Shown here in pieces: positions 29,140-38,862 of a stretch of DNA of 64,000 nucleotides. The notes under the pieces are model-generated. The model had not been told where the DNA came from. It did not search any database and saw nothing but the letters and a program-made list of their open reading frames with translations. Source of the DNA: Arthrobacter gandavensis (lineage in GTDB: Bacteria; Actinomycetota; Actinomycetes; Actinomycetales; Micrococcaceae); assembly GCF_015355785.1 (NCBI RefSeq), contig NZ_JADKYW010000005.1:1-64000 (forward strand), read 5' to 3'. Every line of letters starts with the position of its first letter. The stretch's first letter is position 1. The translations under genes were made by a program, and so were the position numbers.

Positions 29140-30852
29140 TTAGGACGCCATTTCGTCCTGGATGTTCAGTTCGTTGCCCGGAATGGAGGCGAGCAGCTTG
29201 CGTGTATAGGGGTGGCGCGGATTCTGGAAGACTTCCTCCGACGTCGCCGCCTCCACGAGTTCACCGTCCTTCATCACGCACACGTAATCCGAGATCAGCC
29301 GCACCACAGCCAGGTCGTGGCTGATGAAGAGGTAGCTCAGTCCCAGGTCCCGCTGCAGGTCTCCGAGCAGTTTGAGGATCTGGGCCTGCACCAGCACGTC
29401 CAAGGCAGAGACTGGCTCGTCACAGACAATCAGTTCCGGGTTCAAGGCCAGCGCACGGGCAATCGCCACACGCTGACGCTGCCCGCCCGAAAGTTCAGCC
29501 GGGTAGCGGCGCAGCATGGAGACCGGGAGCGCAACCTGTTCCATGAGCTCGCGGACCCGTGCGGCGCGTTCCTGGCGGTTGCCGCGCTTGTACGTCCTCA
29601 GCGGCTCGTCGAGGATCCGTTCGATGGTGAACATAGGGTCCAGGGAGGAATACGGGTCCTGGAAGATCGGCTGGACCCGCTGGCGGAAGTCGCTCAGCTT
29701 GCCCTTCGCCAGGGACGCGATGTCCACGCCGTCGAACGTCATTGAACCGCTGGTCGGTTCGATCAGCTTGAGCAGCATCCGGGCCGTGGTGGTTTTGCCT
29801 GAGCCGGACTCGCCGACGATCGCCACGGTGCTTCCGCGCGGAATCTCCAGGCTTACGTTCTTGACCGCGTGAAAGTCCCCGGATGAGCCGCGGGTCTTGT
29901 AGACCTTGCTGAGGTCCCGGATTTCAACGATGTTGTCCGGAGCCGCTTCAGCTTCCGGCGCCCCGTCATGCGGCGCCGGCGGCTCCTCCACAACTGCGAG
30001 GCGTTCCTCGGCGGGAGCCGCGAACGCTCCGGGACGCAGTCGGACGGCGGCGACGCTGGGGGCGGCGCTGACCAGCGACTTGGTGTACGGGTGCTGGGGA
30101 TCTTCAAGGAGCTGACGCGCCGGGCCTGTTTCGACCACCTCGCCGCGGTGCATCACCACCAGGTCCGATGCGCGTTCGGCAGCCAGCCCAAGGTCGTGCG
30201 TGATGAGCAGCACGGATGTGCCAAGCTCATCCGTCATCCGGCCAATCTGGTCCAGGATGGTGCGCTGCACCGTGACGTCCAGTGCGCTGGTGGGTTCATC
30301 GGCGATCAGCAGGCGGGGGCGGCACGCGAGGCCAATGGCAATCAGTGCCCGCTGGCGCATGCCGCCCGAGAATTCATGGGGGTACTGCTTGGCCCGCTCC
30401 GCGGCGTCGGGCAGTCCGGCCGCGGTCAGCACCTCGATAACCTTGCGGTCAACGTCCCTGGACGTCGCCATACCATGCACGAGGAGCGTCTCGGCAACCT
30501 GTGTGCCGATCTTGGTCACCGGGTTGAGGTTGGACATGGGGTCCTGGGGCACCAGGCCAATCGACCGGCCGCGGATGGCACGCATCTTGGACTCTGACAA
30601 TCCCACCAGTTCCTGCCCGTCAAACCGGATACTGCCGGAGGAGACCTTGCCGTTGCCCGGCAGCAGTCCAATCACCGCCATCGCCGTCGTGGACTTGCCG
30701 GACCCGGATTCGCCCACGATCGCCAGGGTTTTCCCGGCAGCGAGGCTGAATCCGGCGTTGCGGACCGCCTGCACCGGGCCATCCATGGTTTGGAAGCCAA
30801 CAGCGAGATCGGTCACTTCGAGCAGCGGAGATTCAGGGCTGGTTTGAGTCAT
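29140..30852 (-). CDS. Double ATP-binding protein of a peptide ABC transporter (DppD-DppF fusion)
   Basis: This 570-residue protein contains two complete ABC ATPase domains. The first has Walker A GESGSGKST near 47-55, signature EFSGGMRQRALIAIGL and Walker B LLIADEPTSALDVTV. The second has GESGSGKTT near 350, signature ELSGGQRQRVAIARAL and LIVCDEPVSALDV. The first signature is FSGGM, as in DppD-type domains. An Ala/Pro-rich linker joins the two halves. Two in-frame ATG codons lie 6 bases apart; the second, with AGGA at a proper distance, is preferred. It is convergent with the permease genes and divergent from a second receptor gene, so one ATPase chain probably serves both receptors. Confidence 0.92.
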   Translation of the reverse strand: MTQTSPESPLLEVTDLAVGFQTMDGPVQAVRNAGFSLAAGKTLAIVGESGSGKSTTAMAVIGLLPGNGKVSSGSIRFDGQELVGLSESKMRAIRGRSIGLVPQDPMSNLNPVTKIGTQVAETLLVHGMATSRDVDRKVIEVLTAAGLPDAAERAKQYPHEFSGGMRQRALIAIGLACRPRLLIADEPTSALDVTVQRTILDQIGRMTDELGTSVLLITHDLGLAAERASDLVVMHRGEVVETGPARQLLEDPQHPYTKSLVSAAPSVAAVRLRPGAFAAPAEERLAVVEEPPAPHDGAPEAEAAPDNIVEIRDLSKVYKTRGSSGDFHAVKNVSLEIPRGSTVAIVGESGSGKTTTARMLLKLIEPTSGSMTFDGVDIASLAKGKLSDFRQRVQPIFQDPYSSLDPMFTIERILDEPLRTYKRGNRQERAARVRELMEQVALPVSMLRRYPAELSGGQRQRVAIARALALNPELIVCDEPVSALDVLVQAQILKLLGDLQRDLGLSYLFISHDLAVVRLISDYVCVMKDGELVEAATSEEVFQNPRHPYTRKLLASIPGNELNIQDEMAS

Positions 30853-30985
30853 TTCCATATCCTGCCTTACCAAAGCCCGGTTGTGAGGCAACTCTCACCC
30901 GGCTTTACCGGTTTTTTATCATTTAGACTAAGAAATCCACCGCCCAGGCCGGGATGGTGCCTGCCTCGAGGAGAACCCAGCAGCT

Positions 30986-32656
30986 GTGACTAAATCCGCC
31001 ACGCGGCGCTCCGTGATCAAAGCTTCAGCCGTTGCCGCAGCCCTTGCCCTGACCGGGTGCACCGCTGCGCGGCCGGAGGAAGACTCCCCGAGCAGTTCAC
31101 CTTCTGCCTCTGCGACGGGCGGCCCTGCTGCCGCCTTCGCGTTCGCCACTGCCGCACGTCCGTCCGGGCTGGATCCGTTCCTGGCAGTGGATACTGAATC
31201 CCACCGGGTGACCAGGCAGATCCTTGAAACGCTGGTTGGTGTGGACTCCCTGACCTCCGCGCCGGTGCCTGCACTCGCCGAGGAATGGGACGAATCCGAT
31301 GACGGGCGCACCTACGAGTTCACGCTGCGCCGCGGCGTCACCTTCCATGACGGCACCGCGTTCAACGCCGAGGCGGTGTGCGCGAACTTTGACCGCTGGT
31401 ACAACCTGCCTGCCTCCGCACGGGGGCCGGAGGCGCTGATGTTCAGCTCCGTCTTTAAGGGATTTGCCGACACGCCGGATCTTTCGGCCTACAAATCATG
31501 TGTCCCTTCCGGCGAATTCACCGTCCGGCTGGAACTCAATACCCGCCTGCCCGGCCTCATCGCCGCCTTGGCATCCCCCGAATTCGCCATCTCCTCCCCA
31601 AAGGCCCTGGCCGAAGGGACCGCCGACGAGCTCAGCGAAGAGCGCAACGGAACGCGGCTCTCTGCCTACGCCCAGCACCCGGTGGGCACCGGCCCCTTCA
31701 TGTTCTCCAGCTGGGAAGAGGACGAGCTCGCCCTCGTGTCCTATCCCGGCTACTGGGGAGATCATGGCCAGATCAGCGACCTCGTATTCCGCACGATCAC
31801 CAGCCCCGAGTCGCGGCTCCGTGCCCTGAAGAACGGCGAGGTGGACGGCTACGACCTGGTGACAGTCTCCGACGTCGGCGAGCTGGCGCGTGCAGGCATG
31901 CAGATCCTGCAGCGGGACCCGTATTCGATCCTGTACCTGGGCATCAACCAGAACTTCCCCGGGCTGGACGAACCGAAAATGCGCCAGGCTATTGCCCACG
32001 CCATCGACAAGCCTGCCCTGCTGGACGGCCTGTTCCTGAACGGCACCAAGTCTGCTAACCAGTTCCTTCCCGAAAAGCTCGGACTGCGCTCGGAGAACGT
32101 GACCAACTACGGCCACAACCCGGAGCGTGCCAAAGAGCTACTCGACGAGGCCGGTTATGGCGGCGAAGAACTGCCCTTCTACTACCCCCGCCGCGTTACC
32201 CGCGCCTACCTGCCCAACCCGGAGAAGGTCTACGCGGAACTTAGCCGGCAGCTGACGGCAGCTGGGTTCAATATCCGCCCGGTGCCGATGGAATGGTCTG
32301 AGGGATACCTGGAAACAGTCTCCAGGAACGGCGACCGGGCGCTGCACCTGTCCGGCCTCTCGGGCAGCTACATGGATGCGGATAACTTCGTCGGCACGCT
32401 CTTCGGTTCCTACACGGAGGAATTCGGGTACGACGACGCCCAGCTCTTTACGAAGGTTGACCGTGCCCGCACGCTGGCCGACTCCGATGAACGCGCCGAT
32501 GCCTACCGTTCGATTTCGGACCGGATTTCCACCCGGGTACCCGCAGTTCCGCTGGCGTTCCCCATCTCAACGCTGACCGTCTCGCCCCGGGTCTCCCAGT
32601 ACCCGACATCCCCTTTGCTCAATGAGGTCTTCAACAACATCCGCCTCACGGACTAG
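30986..32656 (+). CDS. ABC transporter substrate-binding lipoprotein, peptide (family 5) type, paralogue 2
   Basis: This 556-residue receptor is clearly related to the one at 25330: both share the block AFNAEAVCANFDRWYN or nearly so, and similar C-termini. The N-terminus carries a twin-arginine-like pattern TRRSVIKASA before the lipobox LTGC (Cys25), so it may be exported folded by the Tat route. A Ser-rich linker follows. The start is GTG with GAGGAG upstream. It is divergent from the double ATPase gene, and with the operon at 25.3-29.1 kb it likely forms one transport locus with two receptors. Confidence 0.9.
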   Translation: MTKSATRRSVIKASAVAAALALTGCTAARPEEDSPSSSPSASATGGPAAAFAFATAARPSGLDPFLAVDTESHRVTRQILETLVGVDSLTSAPVPALAEEWDESDDGRTYEFTLRRGVTFHDGTAFNAEAVCANFDRWYNLPASARGPEALMFSSVFKGFADTPDLSAYKSCVPSGEFTVRLELNTRLPGLIAALASPEFAISSPKALAEGTADELSEERNGTRLSAYAQHPVGTGPFMFSSWEEDELALVSYPGYWGDHGQISDLVFRTITSPESRLRALKNGEVDGYDLVTVSDVGELARAGMQILQRDPYSILYLGINQNFPGLDEPKMRQAIAHAIDKPALLDGLFLNGTKSANQFLPEKLGLRSENVTNYGHNPERAKELLDEAGYGGEELPFYYPRRVTRAYLPNPEKVYAELSRQLTAAGFNIRPVPMEWSEGYLETVSRNGDRALHLSGLSGSYMDADNFVGTLFGSYTEEFGYDDAQLFTKVDRARTLADSDERADAYRSISDRISTRVPAVPLAFPISTLTVSPRVSQYPTSPLLNEVFNNIRLTD

Positions 32657-32763
32657 CGTGGAAGTCCCGGGGAGAAGTCCCAGGGGACATCACGGCGGGA
32701 ATTTTAGTAAGCGCCACCGGGAGGGATAGTCTTCTTAGGCTAGCGTCCACGTGACTTGGAGAT

Positions 32764-34260
32764 ATGAAGTTGACTGCTGAGAGCCCGGCGGAGAAGTCCG
32801 CAAACAGAACTGATGTACTGCTGATCGGCGGCGGCATCATGAGCGCGACCCTCGGGGCGTTCCTGAAGCAGCTGGCACCGGACTGGGACATTTCCCTCTA
32901 TGAGCGGATGGATCGTGCCGGGACCGAGAGCTCAGATCCCTGGAACAACGCCGGCACCGGCCACGCGGCACTGTGCGAGCTGAATTACAGCCCGGCCGGC
33001 CCGGACGGCACCGTTGACCCGGCGAAGGCGATCGGCATCAACGAGCAGTTCCAGGTCTCCCGCCAGTTCTGGTCCCACCTGGTGGAGAAGGGGCACATCT
33101 CCGGCAGCTTCATCAACCCGCTGCCCCACATGAGCTTTGTTTGGGGGAACGCGCACTCGGAGTACCTGCGCAAGCGCTACGAGTCCCTCAGCGCCCAGCC
33201 GCTGTTCAAGACGATGGAATTCTCGGAAGACCACGGCAAGATTGCCGAGTGGGCTCCCCTGCTGATGCAGGGCCGCGACTCCGGCCAGCGCGTGGCTGCG
33301 TCCCGCGTCGCCGGCGGCACCGACGTTGACTTCGGCGCCCTCACCCGCGAACTGGTGAACTTCCTCGGCGCCAACGGCGCTGACCTCAACTTTGGCCACG
33401 AAGTCACCAACCTCACCCGCAATTCGGGCGGCGGCTGGGACGTAACGGTCCGCAACCGCGCCACCAAGGCTTCCAAGACTGTCTCGGCCCGCTTCGTCTT
33501 CATCGGCGGTGGCGGCGGCGCCCTGCACCTGCTGCAGCGCTCCGGCATCCCCGAGGGCAAGGGCTTCGGCGGTTTCCCCGTCTCGGGCCAGTTCCTGCGC
33601 TCCACCGACGAGTCGATCATCTCCGCGCACAACGCCAAGGTCTACGGCCAGGCATCGGTGGGCGCGCCGCCCATGTCCGTTCCGCACCTCGATACCCGGT
33701 TCGTGGACGGGAAAAAATCCCTGCTGTTCGGCCCCTACGGGGGATTCTCCCCTAAGTTCCTCAAAAACGGCTCACTTACGGACCTACCGTTCTCCGTGCG
33801 CCCGCACAACCTCGTGCCCATGCTCGCCGTGGCCAAGGACAACATGTCCCTGGTGAAGTACCTCGTCACGGAGGTACTGAAGTCCCGCGAAGGCAAGACC
33901 AAGGCGTTGCGCGAGTTCTTCCCCGATGCCGCCACCGAGGGCTGGGACCTCATTACGGCCGGCCAGCGTGTCCAGGTCATCAAGAAAGATCCGAAGAGCG
34001 GAGGCGTGCTGCAGTTCGGCACCGAACTCATTACCTCGGCAGACGGCACCGTTGGCGCACTGCTGGGTGCCTCCCCCGGAGCTTCCACCGCCCCGCCCAT
34101 CATGATTAACCTGATGAAGCGCTGCTTCCCGGCGGAGTTCCCGGGCTGGGAAGCCAAGATCAAGGAAATGATTCCCGGCTACGGCGTCAAGCTCAACGAG
34201 AATGAGTCCCTGGCCGACGAGATCATTGCCGAAACCAACCGCGTGCTGAAGCTGGCCTAG
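32764..34260 (+). CDS. mqo: Malate:quinone oxidoreductase
   Basis: Mqo (498 residues) is a membrane-associated FAD enzyme that oxidises malate to oxaloacetate and passes electrons to the quinone pool, replacing or supplementing NAD-linked malate dehydrogenase. The FAD-binding motif [15 protein letters not shown] begins near residue 17. Family blocks [20 protein letters not shown] and [13 protein letters not shown] are present. The ATG at 32764 is only 2 bases after GGAG; a TTG six bases further has a better spacing and may be the true start, losing two residues. A strong terminator follows. The neighbours are unrelated, so it is probably a single-gene unit. Confidence 0.95.
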   Translation: MKLTAESPAEKSANRTDVLLIGGGIMSATLGAFLKQLAPDWDISLYERMDRAGTESSDPWNNAGTGHAALCELNYSPAGPDGTVDPAKAIGINEQFQVSRQFWSHLVEKGHISGSFINPLPHMSFVWGNAHSEYLRKRYESLSAQPLFKTMEFSEDHGKIAEWAPLLMQGRDSGQRVAASRVAGGTDVDFGALTRELVNFLGANGADLNFGHEVTNLTRNSGGGWDVTVRNRATKASKTVSARFVFIGGGGGALHLLQRSGIPEGKGFGGFPVSGQFLRSTDESIISAHNAKVYGQASVGAPPMSVPHLDTRFVDGKKSLLFGPYGGFSPKFLKNGSLTDLPFSVRPHNLVPMLAVAKDNMSLVKYLVTEVLKSREGKTKALREFFPDAATEGWDLITAGQRVQVIKKDPKSGGVLQFGTELITSADGTVGALLGASPGASTAPPIMINLMKRCFPAEFPGWEAKIKEMIPGYGVKLNENESLADEIIAETNRVLKLA

Positions 34261-34275
34261 GCGCCGCAGCACTCC

Positions 34276-34320
34276 ACGGGTGTCCCGGACTGCCGATGCA
34301 GTCCGGGACACCCGTCTTTT
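34276..34320 (+). terminator. Intrinsic terminator of mqo
   Basis: A perfect 18-base stem (34276-34293 with 34298-34315), loop CGAT and CTTTT tail, 15 bases after the mqo stop. Confidence 0.85.
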
Positions 34321-34424
34321 AAGCCGGTCCGGCAAACCTGGCGGCGTCTCGGGCCGCACGCGGGCGGACGGGAAGACGCAGCTGCGCACGTATGATGAAT
34401 CCGTCTACGAATAAAGGCAGGTTC

Positions 34425-37400
34425 ATGGATCGTCTGGCCAAACTCTCGCTCTCCAACCGGGCGCTCATTGCACTCATCACAGTCTTTGTAGCGGTCTTCG
34501 GCGTGATCTCGCTGAATTCCCTCAAGCAGGAGCTCATCCCCGCACTTGAATTCCCCCAGATCACCGTGATTACCGCCCTGCCGGGCGCTTCTCCCGAAGT
34601 CGTGGACGCACAGATCAGCGAGCCGCTCGAGGCCGCTCTCACTGCTGTCGAAGGGCTGGAATCATCGTCCGCGACGTCGCGGTCATCAATCTCCGCCATC
34701 AACCTCACGTTCGCCTACGGCACCGACCTTGACCGTGCCCGCGGCCAGGTTGACCGGGCCATTTCCAACGCGCGGCAGTCACTCCCGGAAGACGCCAACC
34801 CGCAGTCCCTGGCCGGCAGCATCAGCGACTTCCCCATCGTGTACCTGGCCGTCTCCAGCGACTCATCGCTCAGCGAGCTGAATTCCGAGCTGCAGCGCCT
34901 AACGGTTCCCCGGCTGCAGAAAATCGAGGGCGTCCGTACGGCGGAGGTGACCGGCGGTTCCCAGCGGCACGTCGCGATTACCCCGGACCAGGCGGCCCTC
35001 GCTGCGCTGGGGGCATCGCCGTCGGCCATTGCCGCGGCACTGGAGAACAGCGGTGCCCTGATCCCCGCCGGCACGGTCCAGGAGGAAAGCCGCTCGCTCT
35101 CCATCCAGGTGGGCAGCCCCCTGGATTCGCTCGAGAAGATTTCAGCGCTGCCCATTGAAACCGAGGGCGCATCCCCGGGTTCCGCCCCGCCAACAATCGG
35201 GGACGTCGCGACGGTCGAAATCATCGATGACGAGCAGACTTCCATCACGCGCACCAACGGCGAAGCCACTCTGGCGATCTCGATTACCAAGACCCCGGCC
35301 GGAGACACCGTGGGCATCTCCCACGAAGTCCTGGATCTCATTCCCTCCCTGCAGGATGAGCTGGGCAACGGAGCGAAGTTCACCGTGATCTTCGACCAGG
35401 CTCCGTTCATCGAGAAGTCGATCTCCGACCTCACCACCGAAGGCCTGCTGGGCCTGGGCTTTGCTGTCCTGGTGATCCTGGTCTTCCTGCTGTCCGTCCG
35501 TTCCACGCTGGTGACCGCGGTTTCGATTCCCCTCTCACTGCTGGTGACCTTCATTGGCCTGCTGGCGTTCGGTTACTCGCTGAACATCCTGACGCTCGGT
35601 GCTCTGACCATCGCGATCGGCCGGGTGGTGGACGACTCGATTGTGGTCATTGAAAACATCAAGCGGCACCTGGGCTACGGCGAAGAGAAGCGCACCGCCA
35701 TCCTCACCGCCATCCGCGAAGTAGCCGGAGCCGTCACCGCCTCCACCCTGACCACCGTCGCCGTGTTCGCCCCCATCGTCTTTGTGGGCGGGCTTGCCGG
35801 CGAACTGTTCCGTCCGTTTGCCGTCACCACGTCCCTGGCCCTGCTCGCCTCGCTGCTGGTGTCGCTGACGATTGTCCCGGTGCTGGCCTACTGGTTCCTG
35901 AAGTCCTCCAAGCCGGTTCGCGATCCGGAAGCATACCGGGCAGGGGTCGAAGCACGGGAACAGAAGACGTTCCTGCAGCGCGGATACCTGCCGATCCTCC
36001 GCGGCACGCAGCGGCGCCCCGTCTTCACGCTCCTTGCCGGCGTCCTGATCCTGGGCGGAACGGCAGCGCTGACCCCGCTCCTGCAGACCAACCTGCTGGG
36101 CGATACCGGCCAGAACACGTTCAGCGTACGCCAGGAACTGCCGGCCGGCAGCTCGCTCCAGACGACGTCCGCAGCCGCCGAGACGGTGGAGGAGGTGCTC
36201 TCCGGCACTGAAGGCGTCAAGGATGTCCAGGTCACCATGGGAACCTCGACGTCGGGGATCGCCGCGTTCACTGCCGGAGGCGCTTCGGTAGCCAACTTCA
36301 CGGTCATCACGGAACAGGACGTGGAGCAGGTGGAGCTGCGTGAGACGGTCCGGCGGGAGTTCGAGGGCCTGGGCGAGGATGCCGGCACCGTTTCCCTCGG
36401 AACCCAGGGCGGCGGCTTCGGCACCTCCAACACCGTGGACATCGAGGTCTCTGCCGGGGACCCCGCCGAACTCCAGCCCGCCTCGGACGCCCTGGTTGCG
36501 GCCATGTCCGCCCTGCCCGGCGTAGCAGAGGCCACGTCCAACCTCTCCAGCGCCGAACCGGTAGTCCAGGTGACCATCGACCGCGCCAAGGCCGTGGCGG
36601 CGGGACTGGACGAACAGCAGGTTGCCGGAATCCTGGCCTCCACGCTCAGTCCGCTTCCGGCGGGAACCGTCCAGCTTGGGACGGACGATTTTCCCGTGCT
36701 CATCGGCGAAGGGACCGAAGTAACCACCCTGGACCAGCTCTTCGGGATTGTGGTGCCGACCGCGGGAGGACCCGTGCCGCTGAGCGACCTGGCTGTCGTC
36801 GAAGAAGTGGAGGTACCGACGTCGGTCTCCTCCTCCGGCGGCGAACGCACGGCAGTCGTTTCGGTAACTCCGTCCGGCGAAAACCTTGGCGGTGCAATTG
36901 CCGAGGTCCAGGCCGAGCTGGACAACGTGGAGCTGCCCACGTCGGTGACCGCGACGCTCAGCGGCGCTGCCACCCAGCAAAATGAGTCCTTCACCCAGCT
37001 GGGCCTGGCACTGCTGGCAGCTATCGCGATTGTGTACGTCATTATGGTCGCCACGTTCAAGTCCCTCATCCAGCCGCTGATCCTGCTGGTCTCGGTGCCC
37101 TTCGCTGCCACCGGCGCCATCATCGCCCTTCTCATTGCCGACGTTCCGCTGGGCCTGCCGTCCCTCGTTGGCCTCCTCATGCTGGTGGGCATTGTGGTGA
37201 CCAACGCGATTGTGCTGATGGACCTCATCAACCAGTACCGCAGGCCGCATGGGCGCGAACCCGGCATGAACGTGCGGGAGGCGATCGTCCGCGGTGCCCG
37301 GCAGCGCCTGCGTCCCATCCTCATGACTGCCCTGGCCACCATCCTGGCGCTAACGCCGATGGCACTGGGCGTTACCGGCGAAGGCGGATTTATTTCCCGG

Positions 37401-37562
37401 CCGCTGGCGATCGTCGTCATTGGAGGCCTGATCTCCTCCACGGCGCTCACCCTGGTTCTGGTGCCCGTGCTGTACCAGCTGGTCGAAGGCCCCCGGGAAC
37501 GACGGGCCCTGGCACGGGAGGAAGCCGAGCGCGAACGGCGCCAGGCGGAATCTGCGGGCTGA
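34425..37562 (+). CDS. RND-family efflux transporter (AcrB/HAE1-like)
   Basis: This 1045-residue inner-membrane pump is driven by the proton gradient. It follows the AcrB plan: a first helix (about 12-32), a large periplasmic-type domain, helices 2-6 (about 335-510) including the acidic relay region GRVVDDSIVVIENIKRHLG, helix 7, a second large domain, and helices 8-12 (about 865-1025). The ATG at 34425 is preceded by AAAGGCAGG and is preferred over an ATG eleven codons upstream. No membrane-fusion protein or TetR regulator is adjacent, which is common for actinobacterial HAE-like pumps in cells without an outer membrane. The substrate is unknown. Confidence 0.92.
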   Translation: MDRLAKLSLSNRALIALITVFVAVFGVISLNSLKQELIPALEFPQITVITALPGASPEVVDAQISEPLEAALTAVEGLESSSATSRSSISAINLTFAYGTDLDRARGQVDRAISNARQSLPEDANPQSLAGSISDFPIVYLAVSSDSSLSELNSELQRLTVPRLQKIEGVRTAEVTGGSQRHVAITPDQAALAALGASPSAIAAALENSGALIPAGTVQEESRSLSIQVGSPLDSLEKISALPIETEGASPGSAPPTIGDVATVEIIDDEQTSITRTNGEATLAISITKTPAGDTVGISHEVLDLIPSLQDELGNGAKFTVIFDQAPFIEKSISDLTTEGLLGLGFAVLVILVFLLSVRSTLVTAVSIPLSLLVTFIGLLAFGYSLNILTLGALTIAIGRVVDDSIVVIENIKRHLGYGEEKRTAILTAIREVAGAVTASTLTTVAVFAPIVFVGGLAGELFRPFAVTTSLALLASLLVSLTIVPVLAYWFLKSSKPVRDPEAYRAGVEAREQKTFLQRGYLPILRGTQRRPVFTLLAGVLILGGTAALTPLLQTNLLGDTGQNTFSVRQELPAGSSLQTTSAAAETVEEVLSGTEGVKDVQVTMGTSTSGIAAFTAGGASVANFTVITEQDVEQVELRETVRREFEGLGEDAGTVSLGTQGGGFGTSNTVDIEVSAGDPAELQPASDALVAAMSALPGVAEATSNLSSAEPVVQVTIDRAKAVAAGLDEQQVAGILASTLSPLPAGTVQLGTDDFPVLIGEGTEVTTLDQLFGIVVPTAGGPVPLSDLAVVEEVEVPTSVSSSGGERTAVVSVTPSGENLGGAIAEVQAELDNVELPTSVTATLSGAATQQNESFTQLGLALLAAIAIVYVIMVATFKSLIQPLILLVSVPFAATGAIIALLIADVPLGLPSLVGLLMLVGIVVTNAIVLMDLINQYRRPHGREPGMNVREAIVRGARQRLRPILMTALATILALTPMALGVTGEGGFISRPLAIVVIGGLISSTALTLVLVPVLYQLVEGPRERRALAREEAERERRQAESAG

Positions 37563-37578
37563 TCCCTCAGCGTGGAAG

Positions 37579-37620
37579 ACGCTGCAGTGCCGGCCCCGCC
37601 AGGCGCCGGCACTGCAGCGT
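37579..37620 (+). terminator. Hairpin after the RND gene
   Basis: A perfect 16-base stem (37579-37594 with 37605-37620) with a 10-base loop, 17 bases after the stop. Only TTAAG follows, so it may be a weak terminator or a 3' protective stem. Confidence 0.6.
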
Positions 37621-37676
37621 TAAGCCGACGGAGCCGGAGGGAATGAAATGCGGCGGCTGCCTGTTGTAGACTCACA

Positions 37677-37696
37677 GTAGATGCAAATGCATCTAC
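37677..37696 (+). promoter_or_regulatory. Palindromic operator upstream of the LLM oxidoreductase/MarR pair
   Basis: GTAGATGCAAATGCATCTAC is a perfect inverted repeat with 9-base arms around AA. It lies 50 bases before the flavin oxidoreductase start, directly after TTGTAGACT, a possible promoter element. Its form and place fit autoregulation by the MarR-family protein encoded as second gene of the operon. Confidence 0.65.
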
Positions 37697-37745
37697 CTTT
37701 CGGGCGGCGGCTGCCGCAGGGAAAGCGCTGCAACAGGAGGACACC

Positions 37746-38858
37746 ATGCAGATCGGCGTATTCAGCGTCAGCGACATCACCCGGGACCCGGTTACCGGCC
37801 GGATGCCAACAGAAGGTGAGCGCATCAAGGCGGCGGTTGCCATTGCCCGCAAGGTCGAAGAGATCGGCATGGATGTCTACGCCACCGGCGAGCACCACAA
37901 CCCGCCGTTCTACGCTTCCTCCCCCACTACCCTTCTCGGCTACATCGCCGCCCAGACCGAGAGGATCATCCTCTCCACCGCCACCACGCTGATCACCACC
38001 AATGACCCGGTAAAGATCGCCGAAGACTTCGCGATGCTTCAACACCTCTCCGGCGGCCGCACCGATCTGGTGCTGGGCCGGGGCAACACAGCTCCCGTCT
38101 ATCCCTGGTTCGGCAAGAATCCACAGGATTCAGTTGATCTTACGGTGGAGAACTACAACCTGCTGCGCCAGCTGTGGGACAACGAAACCGTCAACTGGCA
38201 GGGCAAGTTCCGCACCCCGCTGCAGAACTTCACCTCCACTCCCCGGCCGCTCGACGGCGTCGCCCCCTTCGTCTGGCACGGTTCGATCCGCACGCCGCAG
38301 GTCGCGGAAATCGCCGCCTACTTCGGCGACGGCTTCTTCGCCAACAACATCTTCTGGCCCAAGGAGCACTACATGCAGCTGATCGGCCTGTACCGCGAGC
38401 GCTACGAGCACTACGGCCACGGCTCCGCAGACCAGGCGATCGTGGGCCTGGGCGGCCAGTTCTTCATGCGGAAGAACTCGCAGGACGCCGTCAACGAATT
38501 CCGTCCGTACTTCGACAACGCTCCGGTCTACGGCCACGGCCCCTCGATGGAGGACTTCACGGCGCAGACCCCGCTCACGGTGGGAAGCCCGCAGGAAGTC
38601 CTGGAGAAAACGCTCACATTCCAGGAGTACTTCGGGGACTACCAGCGCCAGCTCTTCCTCATCGACCATGCCGGCCTGCCGCTGAAGACCGTGCTTGAGC
38701 AGCTGGATCTCTTCGGCGAGTACGTGCTGCCGGAGCTCCGCAGGGAACTGGACTCCCGCCGTCCGGCACACGTGCCGGACGGTCCCACCCACGCCCGACG
38801 CGCAGCGGCTCGCGAGGCGTCGGTGTCCGCTTCCGCCCCGGTAACTTCAGTAGGCTAA
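37746..38858 (+). CDS. LLM-class flavin-dependent oxidoreductase (luciferase-like)
   Basis: This 370-residue protein belongs to the bacterial luciferase-like family, TIM-barrel enzymes that use FMN or F420 with a reductase partner to oxidise diverse substrates. The family landmarks are the N-terminal GIGVFS-like strand (MQIGVFSVSD), EHHNPPFYASSP, LSGGRTDLVLGRG and LTVENYNLLRQLW. A strong AACAGGAGGACACC ribosome site precedes the ATG. The C-terminal 35 residues form an Ala/Arg-rich tail beyond the domain. The MarR gene starts 4 bases after the stop, and a perfect palindrome lies upstream; MarR-regulated LLM enzymes often answer aromatic or electrophilic compounds, but the substrate here is unknown. 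Confidence 0.9.
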   Translation: MQIGVFSVSDITRDPVTGRMPTEGERIKAAVAIARKVEEIGMDVYATGEHHNPPFYASSPTTLLGYIAAQTERIILSTATTLITTNDPVKIAEDFAMLQHLSGGRTDLVLGRGNTAPVYPWFGKNPQDSVDLTVENYNLLRQLWDNETVNWQGKFRTPLQNFTSTPRPLDGVAPFVWHGSIRTPQVAEIAAYFGDGFFANNIFWPKEHYMQLIGLYRERYEHYGHGSADQAIVGLGGQFFMRKNSQDAVNEFRPYFDNAPVYGHGPSMEDFTAQTPLTVGSPQEVLEKTLTFQEYFGDYQRQLFLIDHAGLPLKTVLEQLDLFGEYVLPELRRELDSRRPAHVPDGPTHARRAAAREASVSASAPVTSVG

Positions 38859-38862
38859 TGGC

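Noticed and set aside
35535-37870. Two long minus-strand open frames of 571 and 660 codons
   Set aside because: Both are antisense to the RND transporter and consist of Ser/Arg/Gly-rich sequence without domain signals.
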